Source: Cytophagales bacterium
GTDB lineage: Bacteria; Bacteroidota; Bacteroidia; Cytophagales; Cyclobacteriaceae
Length of the DNA stretch: 42,440 bases
Direction of reading: 5' to 3'
Assembly: GCA_016124425.1 (NCBI GenBank)
Contig: WGNT01000174.1
Coordinates: forward strand, 1 to 42,440
The notes under the pieces were generated by a model, which was given only the letters and a program-made list of their open reading frames with translations, ran no database searches and was not told the DNA's origin. A program made the position numbers and the translations under genes. This document shows positions 42,403 to 42,440 of this stretch, in pieces. Position 1 is the stretch's first letter, and every line of letters starts with the position of its first letter.

Positions 42403-42440
42403 ACCGCAGAGATTCTATGGGATCCAACTTGGATGCTTTA
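42395..42440 (-). CDS. C-terminal end of an FtsX/MacB-type ABC transporter permease (partial)
   Basis: Minus-strand reading from the window edge gives KASKLDPIESLRYE and a TAA stop at 42395-42397. LDPIEALRYE-type ends are highly characteristic of MacB/FtsX-family ABC permeases, so the neighbouring gene beyond the window is probably one. Only 14 residues are available. It overlaps the GMC start by 8 nt (ATGAATAA), which implies coupled translation. Confidence 0.5.
   Translation of the reverse strand, partial: KASKLDPIESLRYE

Noticed and set aside
40693..42440. Upstream partner of the GMC gene as gluconate dehydrogenase subunit 3
   Set aside because: The visible C-terminus KLDPIESLRYE fits an FtsX/MacB permease better.

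Overview
This 42.4 kb window is ordinary chromosome from a Bacteroidota bacterium, most likely of the Cytophagales/Sphingobacteriales side; that placement is an inference. Supporting evidence is the promoter type (TTTG about 20 nt upstream of TAnnTTTG, clear before hisG and before the gene at 6614-7072), the near absence of Shine-Dalgarno sequences, an LruC-domain lipoprotein, DUF4142 and DUF1593 proteins, and a menaquinone gene (menA). No rRNA, tRNA, CRISPR array, transposase, prophage or plasmid function was seen.

Layout. 1-6.1 kb: a DinB-fold protein divergent from a WYL-type regulator, an Nramp-like transporter lacking the canonical metal motifs, an MFS transporter and an exported cytochrome c/FG-GAP protein. 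6.6-17.4 kb: an uncharacterised gene with a very clear promoter, a secreted M28 peptidase, a 956-residue PQQ dehydrogenase/cytochrome c/DUF1080 fusion, a multi-PAS histidine kinase, a DUF1593 nucleoside-hydrolase-like protein and a serine beta-lactamase-family hydrolase. 17.4-22 kb: small proteins, including a HisKA-like fragment without its histidine and an ACP-like protein without its serine, a second MFS transporter and an outer-membrane barrel. Three copies of a long palindromic intergenic repeat lie at 7.2, 12.0 and 21.7 kb, with a possible fragment at 17.8 kb.

22.2-29.7 kb: a Tat-exported class V aminotransferase, arginase, argS, glutathione peroxidase, menA, a tandem UspA protein and a SUI1/YciH factor. 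30-37 kb: an LruC lipoprotein ended by a double-hairpin terminator, then hisG-hisD-hisC-hisB closed by a strong terminator; hisH, hisA, hisF and hisIE are not in the window. 37.2-42.4 kb: a TPR lipoprotein, a DUF4142 protein and PNPOx-like stress protein pair, a PRC-barrel protein, a GMC oxidoreductase and the last codons of an FtsX/MacB-type permease.

The most noteworthy finding is an unannotated 32-codon open frame (32302-32400) between a consensus promoter and hisG. It encodes six histidines, including HHH, and looks like a his leader peptide, but no intrinsic terminator follows it; the downstream RNA is C-rich and G-poor instead. A smaller arginine-rich frame (two tandem Arg pairs in 18 codons) sits between a -7 element and argS and overlaps the argS start. 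Together they suggest leader-peptide control of amino-acid genes in this lineage. All positions and matches were read by eye; no database search was run.
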